A stretch of DNA of 62,106 bases, from NCBI GenBank assembly GCA_016930695.1, contig JAFGGD010000014.1, forward strand, positions 1-62,106. Reading direction: 5' to 3'. The position numbers and the translations under genes are program-made. Shown here in pieces: positions 60,151 through 62,106 of the stretch. This DNA is from Candidatus Eisenbacteria bacterium (lineage in GTDB: Bacteria; Orphanbacterota; Orphanbacteria; Orphanbacterales; Orphanbacteraceae). The notes under the pieces were generated by a model. It searched no databases. It was not told the origin of the DNA and worked only from the letters and a program-made list of their open reading frames with translations. Position 1 is the first letter of the stretch. Every line of letters begins with the position of its first letter.

Positions 60151-61485
60151 ATGGAAGATCCTCTATCTAAGATCCTCGTCGTTTTCCTGCTCGTTTTCCT
60201 GAACGCGTTTTTTGTAGCGGCCGAGTTCGCGATCGTGAAAGCGCCCGTCGCCTGGTTCGAGAGGCGGGCTAAAGAGGGGGGACGGCGAGCCCGATGGGCG
60301 CTGCGCGTCAGCCGCCACCTGGACACTTATCTGTCCGCCTGTCAGCTCGGTATTACCCTGGCCAGCCTGGCGCTCGGCTGGGTCGGCGAGCCCTTCGTCG
60401 CCCGCCTGCTCGACCCGGTTATCCGGGGCGTCGGGATTCACTCCGAGACGATCCTGCACTCACTTTCTTTCGTGATCGCTTTTTCAACCATCACGTTTCT
60501 GCACATCGTCATCGGAGAGCAAGCGCCCAAATCGTTCGCGATTCGCAGGGCTTTCGGCGTGGCGTTGAACATCGCCCTGCCCCTGCGGATTTTTTTCGTG
60601 CTCTTCTATCCGTTCATCCGCCTGCTGAACGGGGCGTCGCTCCTGACCCTCCGCTTGATCGGCATCCGGACCACCGACCCCTACGAGTTCTATCTGACCG
60701 AGGCGGACATCCGCGCGCATTTCACGCGCTCCGCCGCGAACGGGGAGATGACGGAGCAGCAGAGCCGGATGCTGGAGCGCGTCCTCGACTTCGATGATCG
60801 CGAGGCGCATCAGGTGATGGTGCCCCGGACCGACATGGTGGTGCTCTCAGTCGAGAGCGAGGTGGAGGAGAACCTGAAGGTGGCCGAGAAGTGCGGCTAC
60901 ACGCGCTTTCCTCTCGTCGAGGGGAGCGTGGATCGCGTGATCGGTTTCGCGCACGTCAAGGATCTTTACCGGGCGGTCCGCGTTTCCGATCAACCGGTGA
61001 ATCTCCGCAATCTGCGGAGGGACATCCTCTTTTTCCCGGAACACACGCCCCTCGGCACGATTCTGAAGGAGTTTCAGCAGAAGAAAGTGCACCTGGGAAT
61101 CGTCTTGGACGAGTATGGCGGGACCCTGGGTATGCTCACCCTTGAAGACGTAATCGAGGAGTTGGTCGGCGAGATACAGGACGAATTCGACCGGGAAACT
61201 CCATCGGTGCAACGGGTCGGGCGCGACGAATTTCTTCTCGATGGAGGGTGCGGCACGGAAGAGTGCCGCGAGCAGACCGGCGTGATCATGCCCGATACCG
61301 GCGCCGACACGGTCGCCGGCGTTTTGCTGGATACGGTGGGCGATCTCCCCGAAGAGGGAACGCGGGTGGCAATCTTGGGCGCCGAGATGATTGTGGAGCT
61401 GGTGGAGGATCAGCGGATCAAGCGCGTGAGGATGATTCGCAAAACGGTCCAGGAGGGAGAGCTCTCCCCCCGTTCGGGCGGGTGA
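60151..61485 (+). CDS. CNNM/CorC (hemolysin III-type) transporter
   Basis: The 444-aa protein has an N-terminal CNNM domain with four helices (about 5-185; VFLNAFFVAAEFAIVK, HIVIGEQAPKSFA), paired CBS domains (about 205-330; MVPRTDMVVL, DEYGGTLGMLTLEDVIEELVGEI) and a CorC_HlyC C-terminal domain (about 350-435). Proteins of this type move or regulate magnesium and other divalent cations. Length and order are standard. Confidence 0.94.
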   Translation: MEDPLSKILVVFLLVFLNAFFVAAEFAIVKAPVAWFERRAKEGGRRARWALRVSRHLDTYLSACQLGITLASLALGWVGEPFVARLLDPVIRGVGIHSETILHSLSFVIAFSTITFLHIVIGEQAPKSFAIRRAFGVALNIALPLRIFFVLFYPFIRLLNGASLLTLRLIGIRTTDPYEFYLTEADIRAHFTRSAANGEMTEQQSRMLERVLDFDDREAHQVMVPRTDMVVLSVESEVEENLKVAEKCGYTRFPLVEGSVDRVIGFAHVKDLYRAVRVSDQPVNLRNLRRDILFFPEHTPLGTILKEFQQKKVHLGIVLDEYGGTLGMLTLEDVIEELVGEIQDEFDRETPSVQRVGRDEFLLDGGCGTEECREQTGVIMPDTGADTVAGVLLDTVGDLPEEGTRVAILGAEMIVELVEDQRIKRVRMIRKTVQEGELSPRSGG

Positions 61486-61573
61486 AACCCCAATCTCTCC
61501 CCGGGAAGCGGGAACCGTGTATGAAAACGCCCAGGACCGCGTTGAAGCTTATTTTCTCCGCACCCGCTCCGCA

Positions 61574-61996
61574 CTAGCGATGAAGGGAGAGGATCGGCAA
61601 GTAGGCGACCCGCTCCTCCGATGTTCCCGTCAGCGGGTCGGTCCGCGAGGTCCAATCCGGGCGGGGCAGAGACACGAGCGCGCCCTCGGGACCGATCTGA
61701 AGAAACGCGCCACGCGGTTCCGGTCTGTGCGTGACATGCCAAAGACCGAGCGCCAAGCCGGCGAAGGTGCCGCCCACAAAAGACCACTTCAGGATTTCTC
61801 CGTCATCGTCCTCGGTAGCCAAAGCGACCGCCCCGCCGAGGAGCAGCCCACCGAGCCCGCCCCAGAAAATCGATTTGGTGACGGAGACCGCCGGATTTTC
61901 ATCCCCCTGTCTCGTGACGACCACCTGTGCGCCGGCGACGTGGGGGAGCAGAAGGGAGAGGATGAGCAGGACCGGTATCGGTTTGTGAGTCCGCAT
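61574..61996 (-). CDS. Small exported protein of unknown function
   Basis: The 140-aa product has a signal peptide (1-23, ending HVAGA), one or two glycine-rich hydrophobic segments (WGGLGGLLLGGAVALA, VGGTFAGLALGLW) and a soluble C-terminal tail. No family is recognised. The promoter at 62038-62066 lies 42 bp upstream. Confidence 0.75.
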   Translation of the reverse strand: MRTHKPIPVLLILSLLLPHVAGAQVVVTRQGDENPAVSVTKSIFWGGLGGLLLGGAVALATEDDDGEILKWSFVGGTFAGLALGLWHVTHRPEPRGAFLQIGPEGALVSLPRPDWTSRTDPLTGTSEERVAYLPILSLHR

Positions 61997-62037
61997 CGGT
62001 AGACGCTCCGGAAGGGGTATATATTCGCGACCGGCTG

Positions 62038-62066
62038 ATTATAGGATTCGGTCTTGGCCGTGGCAA
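62038..62066 (-). promoter_or_regulatory. Consensus promoter touching a C22 tract
   Basis: On the minus strand TTGCCA (62066-62061) and a perfect TATAAT (62043-62038) are 17 bp apart, the best promoter in the window. A run of 22 C (G on this strand) ends immediately upstream of the -35, so slippage could alter promoter strength. Confidence 0.8.
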
Positions 62067-62106
62067 CCCCCCCCCCCCCCCCCCCCCCGCCACCCGCCCC
62101 CCCCCC
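62067..62106. repeat. C22 homopolymer and C-rich end of the window
   Basis: Bases 62067-62088 are 22 consecutive C, then GCCACCCG and ten more C to the edge. It may be a phase-variable tract, or a sequencing/assembly artefact of a contig end (poly-G on the opposite strand). Confidence 0.9.

Overview
The window is high-GC chromosomal DNA from a Gram-negative bacterium, most likely an uncultured member of the FCB group or of Candidatus Eisenbacteria. That placement is inferred from three large exported proteins that end in a PNPFNP-type FlgD/type IX-like sorting domain, FG-GAP/UnbV repeats, a Ser/Thr kinase with RDD membrane domains, and the conserved rpmH-rnpA-yidD-yidC-jag-mnmE-mnmG-rsmG <- oriC -> dnaA-dnaN-recF-dciA-gyrB-gyrA layout. 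I saw no rRNA, tRNA, CRISPR array or transposase.

Layout. Bases 1-1207 hold a 102-bp tandem repeat, a strong palindrome and two candidate minus-strand small ORFs. Bases 1208-6646 encode an SDR oxidoreductase, a sulfane-sulfur module (MBL/double rhodanese plus a split YeeE/YedE transporter), a lipid kinase and a YihY/BrkB membrane protein. Bases 6647-15023 carry a degenerate glycosyltransferase start, a long inverted repeat, a secreted alpha/beta hydrolase and a 2028-residue C10-peptidase/FG-GAP protein. Bases 15049-27208 are a minus-strand block: GT39-like enzyme, SLC13 transporter, rsmG, mnmG, mnmE, jag/khpB, yidC, yidD, rnpA, rpmH. Bases 27250-29360 are the origin: DnaA boxes on both sides of dnaA and, between dnaA and dnaN, a DnaA-box/GC-cluster/DnaA-trio/AT-rich arrangement resembling a basal unwinding system. 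Bases 29449-37891 are the plus-strand replication operon ending in hflX.

Bases 38020-51024 are signalling and accessory genes: a fused MFS/spermidine-synthase-like/TPR gene broken by one in-frame TAG, a GAF/PP2C phosphatase, a giant kinase with a second, kinase-dead domain, a GT-C membrane enzyme, thioredoxin, a sigma-54 activator surrounded by TGTTGC-N8-GCAACA palindromes, a 28-residue membrane peptide and an FAH-family hydrolase. Bases 51094-62106 contain a DUF4230 protein, ornithine aminotransferase, an exported GH57 amylase-like enzyme, a secreted C39-like peptidase with propeller-type repeats, a CoA-binding protein, a CNNM/CorC transporter and a small exported protein whose consensus promoter abuts a 22-C tract at the window edge.

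How it fits together. The origin block is the housekeeping core: divergent promoters flank oriC, one driving ribosome/RNase P/membrane insertion/tRNA-modification genes and the other initiator, clamp, repair and gyrase genes. The outer parts are accessory and exported functions. No known defence or biosynthetic system is visible. The least explained items are the interrupted MFS fusion, the palindrome-bearing sigma-54 locus with its tiny membrane protein, the pseudokinase-containing kinase, and the small minus-strand ORFs with their own terminator.
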